From Paludibacteraceae bacterium (GTDB taxonomy: Bacteria; Bacteroidota; Bacteroidia; Bacteroidales; Paludibacteraceae), in assembly GCA_016285885.1 (NCBI GenBank), contig JAEERP010000008.1, forward strand, positions 1-64,000: a stretch of 64,000 bases of DNA, given 5' to 3'. A program made the position numbers and the translations under genes. The notes under the pieces were generated by a model. It was given only the letters and a program-made list of their open reading frames with translations. It made no database searches and was not told where the DNA came from. Shown in pieces: positions 46,001 to 55,031 of the stretch (position 1 is its first letter; the number at the start of each line of letters is the position of its first letter).

Positions 46001-46308
46001 TCCGCCAGTATGATTCCCTCGTTGGATTCGGCTGTGAGGTAGACCCTCTCCAACTTGTTGCCGTCCACGGATTTGTCCGACTGGTTAATGTCTATTTTGT
46101 CCTTCATGGAGAAGGTTATCTTCTGGATATCATCTACGGAGAGGTTGAGGTCGATGTGTTGAATCTCCTTCCCGTAGCGAACTGAATCGACCAATTCCCA
46201 GTCGAAATAGTCCGTTCCGTTGGTCCCCTCCGCCTGAATCTCTTTTTGCGCCGTGACCGGTGCGGCGGCGAGGAGCAATAGCATGCATGAAAATATATTT
46301 CGTTTCAT
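43096..46308 (-). CDS. Secreted double CotH-kinase-domain protein
   Basis: 1,070 residues, signal peptide 1-20. Two CotH-type modules are present, each preceded by a beta domain. Module 1 (about 190-540) has LFGLSKGKRWTLQANNDDKS, VELIVNGKHLGSYVLSE and MGPVYNMED; module 2 (about 655-1060) has VLGMLEHKRWILLANYYDAT, VELVLNGKHIGNYYFCEQ and MGPVWDFDLAFGG. The DFD found in module 2 (Asp915-Asp917) is NME in module 1 (Asn425-Glu427), so module 1 is probably inactive. Module 2 also contains three glycine-rich inserts with Met-Trp. CotH of Bacillus spores is an atypical protein kinase; here substrates are unknown. It is the last gene of a three-gene operon. Confidence 0.87.
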   Translation of the reverse strand: MKRNIFSCMLLLLAAAPVTAQKEIQAEGTNGTDYFDWELVDSVRYGKEIQHIDLNLSVDDIQKITFSMKDKIDINQSDKSVDGNKLERVYLTAESNEGIILADVEGTKNGNSFTIFVPYLTDFTSLALSFTTKGEVYDLKHAIQKSGVTKQNFVKTVTYKVLAASGEMDTYTVEIYNSGLPIIKINTTDDEAISSNWSSPCSAEIFSKGNAPFTVDLSAKYKGGKYSQAIKRSLSLKLDKKTELFGLSKGKRWTLQANNDDKSLLRNRIGQFMGSDWTDLGWTPSSQAVELIVNGKHLGSYVLSEDPRIAEDRVNSGTLLEATNDVDDTDPHFTAGTSKIAFKLVDPDDANLSDAEKTINDFEKALYGSNFKDASRGYRNLIDVNSFVEWYLINEICGNSEAAFESNCYLNINSEGKIVMGPVYNMEDYLGNNSASYEGFVLRKEGWFARLFEDPYFVGLVAEKFNDMKGKLSALETETDGMKAEIVASFIGNEALWNANGLATAGGGEIEGALRKELSAINEWLLRRVNWLATRFENDAKTAKDDKNGSNEITEFSLSKNSNGNALLSDYKATISGNNIDVFVPYLVQFELEASIKASNGATVYADGEEVKSGTKVNYLKTKQFKVVSSSGDVRTYNVNVHNSGIPVLYINTPNNKAITSKTEWIDRTDMIMYNVDGTVNYDAGSDKVQIKGRGNSTWDASSDKRPYAIKQNKEDEVLGMLEHKRWILLANYYDATFLRNEMANYLAKRYTTTDWAPSGFNVELVLNGKHIGNYYFCEQAKINKNRVPGEYLVEADYKVKSTGGGGFMWGGGGGGGNAGYQFEGSKSSNVFNVKHPEVDNNSQELQYVKGKINGLEEALYGGNWNKVKELIDLPSFADWYVIKELSKDYDGNMFTSCYCHIMKDGIIRMGPVWDFDLAFGGNPFETMFGGGGGMMWGGGGGTDYAWYNKPEDYYIGAKEQGTNTNWFLHFFKQKEFLALVKERIDWMVNDMDAIMAYIDQKGKENELSATANKVGYSASSGGGGMMWGGGGGGTNNVSIEDYQKSIDVMKKFIKERLLWIQKDLQSRGL

Positions 46309-46332
46309 TTTATTCAGTTTTTAGTGAGTCCG

Positions 46333-47949
46333 TTAAAATTTTAAATTCTCTTCCATCCACGTCAATCGGTTGTCCAACCAATCGATCAACTTAGACACTT
46401 CCAAGTCGTATTGCTCTGAAACAGTTTCGTAGTCGAAGTCTTGCGCACCTAAACTCTTCCAGATCATTTCGTTCCCCGCGACTGAATATTTTATCGCCTC
46501 GGCTCTTTCCTTGATTATATTTTCGATGGTTTTTTTGCCTTTCACCACTTGTCCCACCTTCTCGTTCACGAGCTTCTTGAAATCCGAGTTTTGTAATAGC
46601 TGGCTGAACCATGGAGTCTCTTTCAATATGGATTCCTTGAATCCGTCGCCATATTCACCCCCCATTGTCTTGGACATGTCCCAAATAGGGCCCATGGCAA
46701 GTTTTTTGTCCGTGGAGATGGTCATGTAGGCGTTGGAAGAGATGGCTTCCTCGTTTTTCATGAGCTCGTTGAAGACGAACCATTCCGCGAAACTTTGCAG
46801 ATTGAGCTTCTTGGTGTAGTCGGATTTGCCGGACATCATGGAGCTTTCTATTTCTTCGAGAAACTTTTGGGCCTGCATCAGCTTGGTGCCTGATACGCCC
46901 GTCTCAGGGTCACGCATGACGATGTTCATGCCGCTCTTCTCCAGGAGGAATGAGTCGTCTCCTTCGTCAACGGAACCCTCCGATGAGATGATTTGGTCGT
47001 CTTCCACCCTGCCTTCGCAGATGCGGATCTGCTCCACCAAAGTGTAGCTTCCCACGTACTCTCCGTTGAGAACCAATTCTACAGCCTTGCTGTTAGGGGT
47101 CCACTTGAAGGAGAAGAGGTCGGATGCGGCGATGTCAAACGCTATGGAAGAACGGATCAACGTCTTGTCGTATGCGTTGGAGAGAAGCACCCATCTCTTG
47201 CTGGATGGAAGCCCCATGATCGCCACCTTCTCTTCGAACTTCAGATTGTAGGCGTTCTTGAGTTTCTCTTTAAAGTGACTGCCTCTTCCTTTGATCTCTA
47301 CCGTTGAGTTGGAGAAGCTCTCCTTCCCCTTGGCATCCTTGATGCTGATCTTTCCTGCCGCCCAGTCGTCTCCGATCTTTCCGCTGGTGCTGAACTCGAG
47401 GATCGGCAAGCCGGAATTGATCACTGCTATATTGTAGGTTCTGATGTCTCCGTTGAAGGCTACCACTTTGATCTCTCTCTCCTGGGAGAAGTCGCAGCTG
47501 GCGCCGCTTTCAATCTTTTTTCCGTTAAAGTACACGTAGCTTCCTGTCGTCTCGAAACTCATTTTGAGGCTCGATAAATCCGTCAGGTATGGGAATACCA
47601 ATGTGATCTTCGAATCGTCGATCGTCACATCGACATCCTTTTGTAGCTTGGAGTTGTCCTTGGACGAGAAGGAGATCGAACGCAACACGTTGTAGCTTTG
47701 GATCACATCCTTTTTACTAAGGTCAACTTTGTTCTCCGCAATCACCGATGCTGGCGCCAATGTCCTATCTTCTTTCCCGTAAGAAAGCGTCATCTTATGT
47801 GTGCTTTCGTTGTCCAATAAGGTGTCGACCGACGAAAGCGGGTATTCGATGGTGGATCCATCCTTCTTGTGGATGGTCACCGTGTTTTGAGCGAGGGCCT
47901 GTCCCATGAAAAAGATGGACATCGCCCCTAATAGTGCCTGCTTTTTCAT
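46333..47949 (-). CDS. Secreted CotH-kinase family protein
   Basis: 538 residues, signal peptide 1-20 (ending ALAQ). A short N-terminal segment (TVTIHKKDGSTIEYPLSSVD) common to Bacteroidota surface proteins is followed by a beta domain and one CotH module (about 215-530) with IMGLPSSKRWVLLSNAYDKT, VELVLNGEYVGSYTLVEQ and MGPIWDMSKTMGG. The acidic motif is D-M-S (Asp424) rather than D-F-D, so the second acidic residue is lost. It overlaps the upstream T9SS gene by four bases (ATGA) and precedes the double-module protein by 24 bp. Confidence 0.85.
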   Translation of the reverse strand: MKKQALLGAMSIFFMGQALAQNTVTIHKKDGSTIEYPLSSVDTLLDNESTHKMTLSYGKEDRTLAPASVIAENKVDLSKKDVIQSYNVLRSISFSSKDNSKLQKDVDVTIDDSKITLVFPYLTDLSSLKMSFETTGSYVYFNGKKIESGASCDFSQEREIKVVAFNGDIRTYNIAVINSGLPILEFSTSGKIGDDWAAGKISIKDAKGKESFSNSTVEIKGRGSHFKEKLKNAYNLKFEEKVAIMGLPSSKRWVLLSNAYDKTLIRSSIAFDIAASDLFSFKWTPNSKAVELVLNGEYVGSYTLVEQIRICEGRVEDDQIISSEGSVDEGDDSFLLEKSGMNIVMRDPETGVSGTKLMQAQKFLEEIESSMMSGKSDYTKKLNLQSFAEWFVFNELMKNEEAISSNAYMTISTDKKLAMGPIWDMSKTMGGEYGDGFKESILKETPWFSQLLQNSDFKKLVNEKVGQVVKGKKTIENIIKERAEAIKYSVAGNEMIWKSLGAQDFDYETVSEQYDLEVSKLIDWLDNRLTWMEENLKF

Positions 47950-48452
47950 TTTTTCACGAATTTAAAGGTTTTGCCGTCTATCCCTAAGATGTAGGTCGAA
48001 GGGGTCAGACCCGCTACATTAAAAAATAACTCATCGTCATTCTGTGTCATGTCGACTTCCAGAAGACGTCCGGAAAGATCCGTCAATGTCACGGATTTCG
48101 GATCTTGGATGCCCCGGATGCTGATGCTTTCGATTGCAGGATTCGGGTACACTGAGATCTCATTGGCCGTGATCGATGAGACGGATGAGGTGGGGCGCGC
48201 TTTCGCGAACCGTATCTCTTTGACGTTGTCGATGGATACTTCCCCCTTAAGGCTTTTGCTCTCTATGATGAGATTGTCGCCTTGAGTCCAATACTTTGGC
48301 GTTTCGCTGAGGGCGAAAACTAATTCTGTGCGATTGTGCTCTGGGCTGTTAAACTCAACTATCAAGGATTTAACGCTCTGTTGTGCCCAACATAGCGACG
48401 TCAACCCCACACATAGTATGGTTAACAACCATTTTTTCCTTGTGTAAATCAT
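47946..48452 (-). CDS. Small T9SS type A sorting-domain protein
   Basis: 168 residues with a signal peptide (about 1-23, ending LCWA). The first 70 mature residues are a small beta domain ending in VSIDNVKEIRFAK. The C-terminal 75 residues are a type A sorting domain (ISVYPNPAIESISIRGI, LTDLSGRLLEVDM, GLTPSTYILGIDGKTFKFVKK). It is thus nearly all sorting signal with little cargo. It leads the CotH operon and is translationally coupled to the CotH gene, which itself has no sorting domain; surface delivery of a partner is a possibility. Confidence 0.8.
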   Translation of the reverse strand: MIYTRKKWLLTILCVGLTSLCWAQQSVKSLIVEFNSPEHNRTELVFALSETPKYWTQGDNLIIESKSLKGEVSIDNVKEIRFAKARPTSSVSSITANEISVYPNPAIESISIRGIQDPKSVTLTDLSGRLLEVDMTQNDDELFFNVAGLTPSTYILGIDGKTFKFVKK

Positions 48453-49000
48453 GGCGTTATATGTATGAAAACTATAATAATAATTTACTTATCCCTTCCC
48501 CAAACTTCGTCTCCCCAACGGAGAATTCATTTGGGTCTTCTAACCCTTTTACATCGCAAATGTAGTTATTTTGAATTGAAAACGGCAATAAAATTCAACA
48601 AATTTATTTTGCCCTCTTCCTCCTAAAAAGGTCGTTTTGAATGTTTTGTTCTGTGAAACGCCTTTTTTTTACCCTAAAAATTACTTTTTTAAGAACGAAA
48701 AAAAATTACTTTTTCTTGCATATTGACATTGATTTTATTTTTATGGCCGTTATTTAATTATGTATATTGTGCTACTGGGGCGTGATGTGGCTGGAACATG
48801 TTGTTTTCCTCCCTTTGTCCCCCAAAAAATATGTCGGTTGTCCCTCTCTCCCTGCTGATGACCTCCTATCTATATATAAATAGTTAATATTCTGTGTGTT
48901 CATTTCCTCTTGACGATGTCCCTTTTTGACGATGGATAAGGTTCTTAGGGGGACTTGTCATAAAAAAATAGGCAAAAAACGTGCGTTTTTGCTTATAATG
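48453..49000. other. Divergent AT-rich gap between the CotH operon and rimP
   Basis: No gene is seen here. The left part holds the minus-strand promoter of the CotH operon (48564-48557). The centre (about 48600-48900) has long A and T runs. An in-frame upstream extension of rimP to 48926 exists but runs through the rimP promoter and is rejected. No RNA gene was recognised. Confidence 0.5.
48557..48564 (-). promoter_or_regulatory. Promoter -7 element of the CotH operon
   Basis: TACATTTG on the minus strand matches TAnnTTTG, 105 bp before the first start. A TTG at 48588-48586 could be a weak -33 with a 21-bp spacer. Confidence 0.5.
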
Positions 49001-49031
49001 TTTGTTTTTTGGCGAATTATATGTACCTTCG
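49001..49031 (+). promoter_or_regulatory. Promoter of rimP-nusA-infB
   Basis: TTTG (49001-49004), an exact 19-bp spacer and TACCTTCG (49024-49031). The -7 box differs from TAnnTTTG at one position (C for T). Predicted start near 49038 gives a leader of about 55 nt that contains the hairpin at 49053-49070. Confidence 0.65.
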
Positions 49032-49052
49032 CGCCGTTAGTAAGAATTGTGA

Positions 49053-49070
49053 AGGGGACTGAGGTCCCCT
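49053..49070 (+). promoter_or_regulatory. Terminator-like hairpin in the rimP leader
   Basis: A perfect 7-bp stem (AGGGGAC at 49053-49059 with GTCCCCT at 49064-49070), loop TGAG, followed by ATTTTGTTGT. It lies between the promoter and the rimP start, the position of an attenuator. Confidence 0.6.
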
Positions 49071-49093
49071 ATTTTGTTGTCTTAAGGTACGTA

Positions 49094-49561
49094 ATGATAG
49101 ACGAAAAAAACATAAGAGAGATTGTTGAGGCGTATATTGCGGATTCCCCCTATTTCCTTGTCGAGGTGAAGGTGGACAAGAACAATAGCATCACGGTGGC
49201 GATAGACTCCAACGAGGATGTCTCCATCGATTATTGCGCTGAGCTCTCCCGCCACATCGAGTCCAAGTTGGACCGTGACGTGGAGGATTTCGAGTTGGAG
49301 GTTGGTTCCGCCGGGCTCACTTCTCCGTTTGTTGTCCTTCAGCAGTACAAGAAGTATGAGGGATGCGACGTGGAGGTGCAGGTAGCCAACGGCCCTAAGC
49401 ACACGGGCAAGTTGGTGAACGTGACGGAGGCTAACTTCGGCTTGGAGGTGACGAAGAAGGTGAAGAAGGAGGGCGAGAAGAAGAAGGTCGAGGTGACGGA
49501 AACCATGACGTTCTCTTATGATCAAGTGAAATATACAAAATATATAATAACGTTTAAATAA
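49094..49561 (+). CDS. rimP: Ribosome maturation factor RimP
   Basis: Needed for assembly of the 30S subunit. 155 residues from the ATG at 49094. The N-terminal domain (about 1-78) has FLVEVKVDKNNSITVAIDS, SIDYCAELSRHIES and the signature VEDFELEVGSAGLTSPF; the C-terminal SH3-like domain (about 83-155) has KKYEGCDVEVQ and ANFGLEV with a lysine-rich insert. Directly upstream of nusA by two bases, the usual rimP-nusA-infB order. Confidence 0.96.
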   Translation: MIDEKNIREIVEAYIADSPYFLVEVKVDKNNSITVAIDSNEDVSIDYCAELSRHIESKLDRDVEDFELEVGSAGLTSPFVVLQQYKKYEGCDVEVQVANGPKHTGKLVNVTEANFGLEVTKKVKKEGEKKKVEVTETMTFSYDQVKYTKYIITFK

Positions 49562-49563
49562 TT

Positions 49564-50868
49564 ATGGCAAAGCAAGAATCAATTAGTTTGAGCGATACTT
49601 TTGCGGAGTTCAAAGAGTTGAAGAACATTGACAGAAGCACGATGATCAGCGTGTTGGAGGAGTCTTTCCGTAGCGTGATCTCAAAGATGTTCGGGACGGA
49701 CGAAAACTACGATGTGATTATCAACCCGGACAAAGGGGATTTCGAGATCTATAGGAATAGGACCGTCGTGGAGGATGATGATTTGCAGGACTCCAATGTC
49801 CAGATTTCCCTCTCGGAAGCTCGTAAGATCGACGAGGATTTCGAAGTGGGTGAGGATGTTACCGACAAGGTTGACTTCGCCTCTTTTGGCCGTCGCGCTA
49901 TCTTGAACCTCCGTCAGACATTGTCTTCTAAGATTCTTGATTTACAGAAGGATAGTTTATACAACAAGTATAAGGAGAAGATTGGTACCATCGTGGTTGG
50001 TGAGGTGTACCAAGTTTGGAAGAAGGAGGTGCTTCTTCTCGACGAGGACAACAACGAGATGCTCTTGCCTAAGTCTGAGCAGATTCCTTCCGACTACTAC
50101 CGCAAGGGCGACACGGTGCGTGCGGTGGTGGCTAAGGTGGATAACCAGAACAACAACCCTAAGATTATCCTTTCGAGGACTTCTTCCTTGTTCCTCCAAC
50201 GCTTGTTCGAATTGGAGGTGCCTGAGATCAACGACGGTTTGATCACGATCCGTCGCATCGCCCGCATCCCAGGTGAGCGCGCTAAGGTGGCTGTGGAGTC
50301 TTATGACGACCGTATCGACCCGGTGGGCGCTTGCGTCGGCATGAAGGGTGCCCGTATCCATGGCATCGTGCGTGAGCTTCGTAACGAGAACATTGATGTG
50401 ATCAATTATACGAACAATATCTCTTTGTTCATCTCCAGAGCCTTGAGCCCTGCTAGAATCTCTTCCATCCGCCTCTTCGAGGAGCACAAACGCGCGGAGG
50501 TATTCCTCCGTCCTGAGGATGTCTCCTTGGCGATCGGTAAGGGTGGTATGAACATCCGCTTGGCGAGCATGTTGACCGACTACCAGATTGAGGTCTTCCG
50601 TGAGTTGCAAGGCGGTCAGGATGAGGAGGATATCTATTTGGATGAGTTCCTCGATGAGATCGACCCTTGGATTGTTGATATCCTGAAGGGTATCGGTTGC
50701 GATACGGCGAAGGATGTGTTGAAGATCCCTCGTGAGGAGTTGATCACGAAGACTGACTTGGAAGAGGAGACGGTGGACGAGGTCATCAGCATCTTGCGCG
50801 CTGAGTTCGAAGACCAGGACTCTTCGGAAGAGGATGAGCAGCCTGAGGAGAATCCTTCGGAGGAGTAA
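49564..50868 (+). CDS. nusA: Transcription termination/antitermination factor NusA
   Basis: 434 residues. N-terminal RNA-polymerase-binding domain (about 1-130), S1 domain (about 133-200, KIGTIVVGEVYQVWKKEVLLL), KH domains (about 225-345) with ARIPGERAKVAVES, DPVGACVGMKGARIHGIVRELRNENIDVI written in part here as VGACVGMKGARI, and SLAIGKGGMNIRLAS. The C-terminal acidic tail (SSEEDEQPEENPSEE) follows a helix-hairpin-helix-like region (VDILKGIGCDTAKDVL). It modulates pausing and termination and works with the translation genes around it. Confidence 0.97.
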   Translation: MAKQESISLSDTFAEFKELKNIDRSTMISVLEESFRSVISKMFGTDENYDVIINPDKGDFEIYRNRTVVEDDDLQDSNVQISLSEARKIDEDFEVGEDVTDKVDFASFGRRAILNLRQTLSSKILDLQKDSLYNKYKEKIGTIVVGEVYQVWKKEVLLLDEDNNEMLLPKSEQIPSDYYRKGDTVRAVVAKVDNQNNNPKIILSRTSSLFLQRLFELEVPEINDGLITIRRIARIPGERAKVAVESYDDRIDPVGACVGMKGARIHGIVRELRNENIDVINYTNNISLFISRALSPARISSIRLFEEHKRAEVFLRPEDVSLAIGKGGMNIRLASMLTDYQIEVFRELQGGQDEEDIYLDEFLDEIDPWIVDILKGIGCDTAKDVLKIPREELITKTDLEEETVDEVISILRAEFEDQDSSEEDEQPEENPSEE

Positions 50869-50940
50869 AAAGGCATGCCAGTTTCGCACTGGCCTCCCTT
50901 TGTGACGGAATAATTTTATGTAAACAACTAAAAACGATAT

Positions 50941-53772
50941 ATGTCTATACGATTAAGTAAAATAGCGAAAGAATTGAATGTGGGTGTCTCCACAGCGGTG
51001 GAATTCCTCTCGAAGAAGGGCTTCAATGTCGACGGTGACAATTCAAACTATAAGTTGACCGACGAGGAGGAGAACCTTCTGCGCATGGAGTTCGATAAGG
51101 ACCAGAAGCAGAAAATTGAAATGGAGGAGACGATTCGTAGCCGTAACAAGATGAAGGATAACAATCGTGGCTCCGTTCAGATCAAGGATTTTGGCGAACC
51201 GAAACGTGAGGTGGTGGAAACTACTTTGCCGGAAGACCAACGCCCAAAAATCAAGGCGGTCGGTAAGATTGACTTGGCTAACCTTGGCAAGAAGCCTGTT
51301 CAGACTCCTGTGAAGGAGGAGCCTGAGGTGACGGGTAACACTGCTCCTGCCACTGCTCCTGATGAAAAAACTACTGGTGAGGATGAATCACTGAAGAACG
51401 TTGTTGAGACACCAACAGCGAATGACTCTTCTGAGGAATCCCCTGCTCAATCCAATGGACATAATATCGAAAATAATCCGTCTGTTTATTCGCTTGCCAC
51501 TCCAGACAAGAAGCCTACCATCAATGTGGTGGGTAAGATCGATTTGGACTCCCTGAACCAAAGGACACGCCCAGAGAAGAAGTCCAAGGAGGAGCGTAAG
51601 AAGGAACGTGAACAACGTAATAACAAAGGCAACTTCAATAGGGGTGACGCTTCCAAGAACGGCGAGATGGCCGGTGGCGACGAAGACCACAGGAGAAAAC
51701 GTAAGCGCATCCAGAAGGAGCGTGTCGACATCGCCGACTTCAAGGGCGGTAATGGCGACAAGAACGGTAAGAATAACGGAAGAAACAATAACGACAACGG
51801 TAATAACGGTGGTGACAAGGGTAACAAGAAGAATTTCAAGAAGCCTAACAACATCATCAAACCGGAGATCGACGAGGAAGAGGTACAAAAACAGATCAAG
51901 GAGACGTTGGCTCGCTTGACCAGCAAAGGCCAGAAGACGAAGGGCTCCAAGCACCGTCGTGAGAAACGTGAGCTCCAATCTCTTAGGATGCAGGAGGAAG
52001 AGGAGCAGGAGAAGCTGGAACAGAGCAAACTGAAGATCACGGAGTTCGTGACCGTCAGCGAGCTGGCGACGATGATGGACGTGCCTGTCACGCAGGTCAT
52101 CAGTACTTGTATGAACTTCGGATTGATGGTGTCCATCAACCAACGTCTGGATGCGGAGACCATCAACATCGTGGCGGAGGAGTTCGGCTTCGAGACGGAG
52201 TACGTGAGCGCCGAAGTGGTGGCCGCTATCCATGAGGAGAAGGACGACGAGGCTGACTTGGTTCCTCGTCCGCCTATCGTTACGGTCATGGGTCACGTCG
52301 ACCATGGTAAGACTTCCTTGTTGGACTATATCCGTAAGACGAACGTGATCGCCGGTGAGGCGGGTGGTATCACCCAGCACATCGGTGCCTATAACGTGAC
52401 GTTGAGCAGCGGCCAGCAGATCACTTTCTTGGATACGCCAGGTCACGAGGCCTTCACCGCCATGCGTGCCCGTGGTGCGAAGGTGACGGATATCGCTATC
52501 ATCATAGTGGCTGCGGATGATGACGTCATGCCGCAGACCATCGAGGCCATCAACCATGCTTCTGTGGCGGGTGTGCCTATTGTGTTCGCAATCAATAAAG
52601 TGGATAAGCCAACGGCTAACCCTGACAAGATCAAGGAGGCTTTGGCGAATATGAACTACTTGGTGGAAGAGTGGGGTGGTAAATACCAGTCACAGGATAT
52701 ATCCGCTAAGAAGGGCTTGGGTGTGAAGGAATTGATGGAGAAGGTCTTGTTGGAGGCTGAAATGCTTGATTTGAAGGCTAATCCGAACCGCCGTGCGGTG
52801 GGTTCCATCATCGAGTCTCAGTTGGATAAGGGACGTGGTTACGTCTCTACCGTGCTGGTGAGCAACGGTACGCTCCGTGTGGGCGATATCGTGGTGGCGG
52901 GTACGAACTTCGGTCGTATCAAGGCGATGTTCAACGAGCGTAACCAACGCATCACGGAGGCGAAGCCTTCCGAGCCTGCCGTTATCTTAGGTTTGAACGG
53001 TGCTCCTCAGGCGGGTGATAACTTCAACGTCTTCGAGACGGAGCAGGAGGCCCGCGAGATCGCTAACAAGCGTGAGCAGTTGCAACGTGAGCAGGGCTTG
53101 CGTACGGCTAAGCACTTGACCCTCGAGGAGATCGCCCGTCGTCGTGCGTTGGGTAACTTCCAAGAGATGAACATCATCGTGAAGGCGGACGTGGACGGTT
53201 CCGCCGAGGCATTGAAGGACTCTTTAGAGAAACTCTCCACGGAGGAGTTCGCTGTCAATGTCATCCACAAGGCGGTCGGACAGATCTCCGAGTCGGATGT
53301 CATGCTCGCCGCTACGGCGGATGCCATCATCGTGGGATTCCAGGTGCGTCCTTCCCAATCCGCGCGTAAGATTGCGGAGAACGAGGGCGTGGATATACGT
53401 CTCTACTCTATCATCTATGACGCTATCGAGCAGATGAAGGATGCCATGGTGGGTATGCTTTCACCTGAATACAAGGAGCAGATCGTGGGTACCGCCGAGG
53501 TACAGGAGACCTTCAAGATCAGTAAGGTGGGTACGATCGCCGGTTGTATCGTGCGTGACGGTAAGATCAAGCGTGGCAACAAGGTTCGCGTCATCCGTGA
53601 CGGTATTGTGGTCTACACGGGCGATTTGGCCTCCCTCAAGCGTTTCAAGGACGATGTCAAGGAGGTTACGACCGGCTTCGATTGCGGTTTGAACGTCGCA
53701 AGCTACAACGATATACAAGTCGGCGACTTGATAGAGAGCTTCGAACAGGTTGAGGTGAAGAGGACGTTGTAA
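50941..53772 (+). CDS. infB: Translation initiation factor IF-2
   Basis: 943 residues. The N-terminal helical domain starts [20 protein letters not shown]; a long charged Lys/Asn/Gly-rich linker (about 60-350) is rich in NGNKN-like runs. The second IF2_N region (about 365-415) precedes the GTPase domain: G1 GHVDHGKTS at about 449, G2 [12 protein letters not shown]3 [16 protein letters not shown]4 NKVDKP. Domains II to IV follow and end VEVKRTL. It delivers initiator tRNA to the 30S subunit. Confidence 0.98.
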   Translation: MSIRLSKIAKELNVGVSTAVEFLSKKGFNVDGDNSNYKLTDEEENLLRMEFDKDQKQKIEMEETIRSRNKMKDNNRGSVQIKDFGEPKREVVETTLPEDQRPKIKAVGKIDLANLGKKPVQTPVKEEPEVTGNTAPATAPDEKTTGEDESLKNVVETPTANDSSEESPAQSNGHNIENNPSVYSLATPDKKPTINVVGKIDLDSLNQRTRPEKKSKEERKKEREQRNNKGNFNRGDASKNGEMAGGDEDHRRKRKRIQKERVDIADFKGGNGDKNGKNNGRNNNDNGNNGGDKGNKKNFKKPNNIIKPEIDEEEVQKQIKETLARLTSKGQKTKGSKHRREKRELQSLRMQEEEEQEKLEQSKLKITEFVTVSELATMMDVPVTQVISTCMNFGLMVSINQRLDAETINIVAEEFGFETEYVSAEVVAAIHEEKDDEADLVPRPPIVTVMGHVDHGKTSLLDYIRKTNVIAGEAGGITQHIGAYNVTLSSGQQITFLDTPGHEAFTAMRARGAKVTDIAIIIVAADDDVMPQTIEAINHASVAGVPIVFAINKVDKPTANPDKIKEALANMNYLVEEWGGKYQSQDISAKKGLGVKELMEKVLLEAEMLDLKANPNRRAVGSIIESQLDKGRGYVSTVLVSNGTLRVGDIVVAGTNFGRIKAMFNERNQRITEAKPSEPAVILGLNGAPQAGDNFNVFETEQEAREIANKREQLQREQGLRTAKHLTLEEIARRRALGNFQEMNIIVKADVDGSAEALKDSLEKLSTEEFAVNVIHKAVGQISESDVMLAATADAIIVGFQVRPSQSARKIAENEGVDIRLYSIIYDAIEQMKDAMVGMLSPEYKEQIVGTAEVQETFKISKVGTIAGCIVRDGKIKRGNKVRVIRDGIVVYTGDLASLKRFKDDVKEVTTGFDCGLNVASYNDIQVGDLIESFEQVEVKRTL

Positions 53773-53810
53773 GATGCCTTCTTCCCCTTTTAAATTTATA
53801 TGTTATCGTT

Positions 53811-54383
53811 ATGTTACTGATAGACCTGATATTCTTGGTGATTCTGGGTTACTTCGGAGTCTTCAAAGGGTTGCGCAAGGGCTTTGTCCTTGAGCTCTCC
53901 GGGTTGCTTGGTATTGTCGTGGCGATATATTTGGCCAAGAACTACTCCTTGCCTATCGCTGGTTGGTTCGCCTCCACCCTCGGCATTGTGGGTGCCACTT
54001 CTCCCGTCGTGGCTTTCGTCCTGACGTTGGTCCTGGGTCTGGTGGGTGTCCATTTCCTTGCGTTGCTCGTCAGCAAACTGCTGAGCGTGGTGATGCTGGG
54101 TTGGCTGAATAAGTTGTTGGGCGCGATCTTCTCTTTCCTGAAGATATTGTTGGTCCTGAGCGCCATGGTACGCTCTTTCGACATGTTTAACCAGAAGGTG
54201 GAGCTGATCTCGGAGGAGACGCTGAACGAATCGAAACTGTATGGTCCGATTAAGATGGTGGCCGATAAGGTGCTCCCTGCTCTCCACCTGAATGAACTGA
54301 TTGATAACTGGAAGGGAGAGGAGAAGGCTGAGGATGCGGACCCGTTGTCGAACGTGAGGGCGGGCGAAGTCTCCGCCGAATGA
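53811..54383 (+). CDS. CvpA family membrane protein
   Basis: 190 residues. Four membrane helices (about 1-20, 24-44, 63-88 and 100-121) with FKGLRKGFVLELSGLLGIVVA at the N-terminus, the CvpA family pattern, and a soluble C-terminal tail of about 65 residues. CvpA was named for colicin V production but its general role is in envelope integrity. It follows infB by 38 bp, an order common in Bacteroidota. Confidence 0.85.
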   Translation: MLLIDLIFLVILGYFGVFKGLRKGFVLELSGLLGIVVAIYLAKNYSLPIAGWFASTLGIVGATSPVVAFVLTLVLGLVGVHFLALLVSKLLSVVMLGWLNKLLGAIFSFLKILLVLSAMVRSFDMFNQKVELISEETLNESKLYGPIKMVADKVLPALHLNELIDNWKGEEKAEDADPLSNVRAGEVSAE

Positions 54384-54413
54384 ATTCGCTTTCCCGATTG
54401 ATTGGTAAATGAT

Positions 54414-54923
54414 ATGAAGAAACAAGATATTTCCCTCCTCGCTAAGGAGGATGTTTTTCAACTGATAGGAACGGAGTGGATGTTGATCACCTCGGGTGAT
54501 TCCTCCCATTTCAATACGATGACTGCCTCATGGGGTGGCTTGGGATGGTTGTGGAACCGTCCGGTGGCTTTCCTTTTCGTTCGCCCGGAGCGTTATACCC
54601 ACGAATTCATCGAGCGGAATGAGCGCCTGACGCTCTCGTTCTTCCCTGAGGCGCAACGCAAGGCACTGCAGGTCTGCGGATCGAAGTCGGGTAGGGACTG
54701 CGATAAGGTGAAGGAGGCGGAACTCACACCTGTCTCGCTGGAGTCGGGCACGGTCTCCTTCGCTGAGGCTCGCCTGACGTTGGACTGCCGCAAGCTCTTT
54801 AAGTCGGATATGAAGCAGGCCGATTTCCTCGACAAGGAGATTCTGGAGAAATGGTACAACGACAAGCCGGGTGGCGGTTTCCATACGGTGTATGTCGTGG
54901 AGATTGAGAACGTATATAATTAA
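54414..54923 (+). CDS. Flavin reductase-like protein
   Basis: 169 residues from the ATG at 54414; a TTG four codons earlier is less likely. The FMN-binding split barrel shows TEWMLITSGDSSHFNTMTASWGGLGWLW, then PVAFLFVRPERYTHEFIERNERLTLSFF, typical of the flavin reductase family of Bacteroidota. Probably an NAD(P)H:FMN oxidoreductase or an FMN-binding protein; the substrate is not evident. It lies 30 bp after cvpA and ends before a gap that starts the queuosine genes. Confidence 0.85.
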   Translation: MKKQDISLLAKEDVFQLIGTEWMLITSGDSSHFNTMTASWGGLGWLWNRPVAFLFVRPERYTHEFIERNERLTLSFFPEAQRKALQVCGSKSGRDCDKVKEAELTPVSLESGTVSFAEARLTLDCRKLFKSDMKQADFLDKEILEKWYNDKPGGGFHTVYVVEIENVYN

Positions 54924-54925
54924 TT

Positions 54926-54953
54926 AAGAATTAAGAGTTAAGAATTAAGAGTT
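54926..54953. repeat. 14-bp tandem duplication
   Basis: Two exact copies of AAGAATTAAGAGTT in tandem just after the flavin reductase stop. It is the simple AT-rich spacer type frequent in Bacteroidota intergenic regions. Confidence 0.8.
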
Positions 54954-55031
54954 AGTCAATTAGGACTTGATTCTTCTCTTTGTTTTTTTGAGATAGAGCT
55001 TTGAAGTATTTCCTCTTAAACTAAATACATT

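Noticed and set aside
48926-49093. An N-terminal extension of RimP
   Set aside because: It would run through the promoter and leader hairpin; family alignment favours the ATG at 49094.
54924-55031. preQ1 riboswitch before queF
   Set aside because: The leader has neither the preQ1-I nor preQ1-II core that I can recognise, only an AT-rich spacer and a 14-bp duplication.
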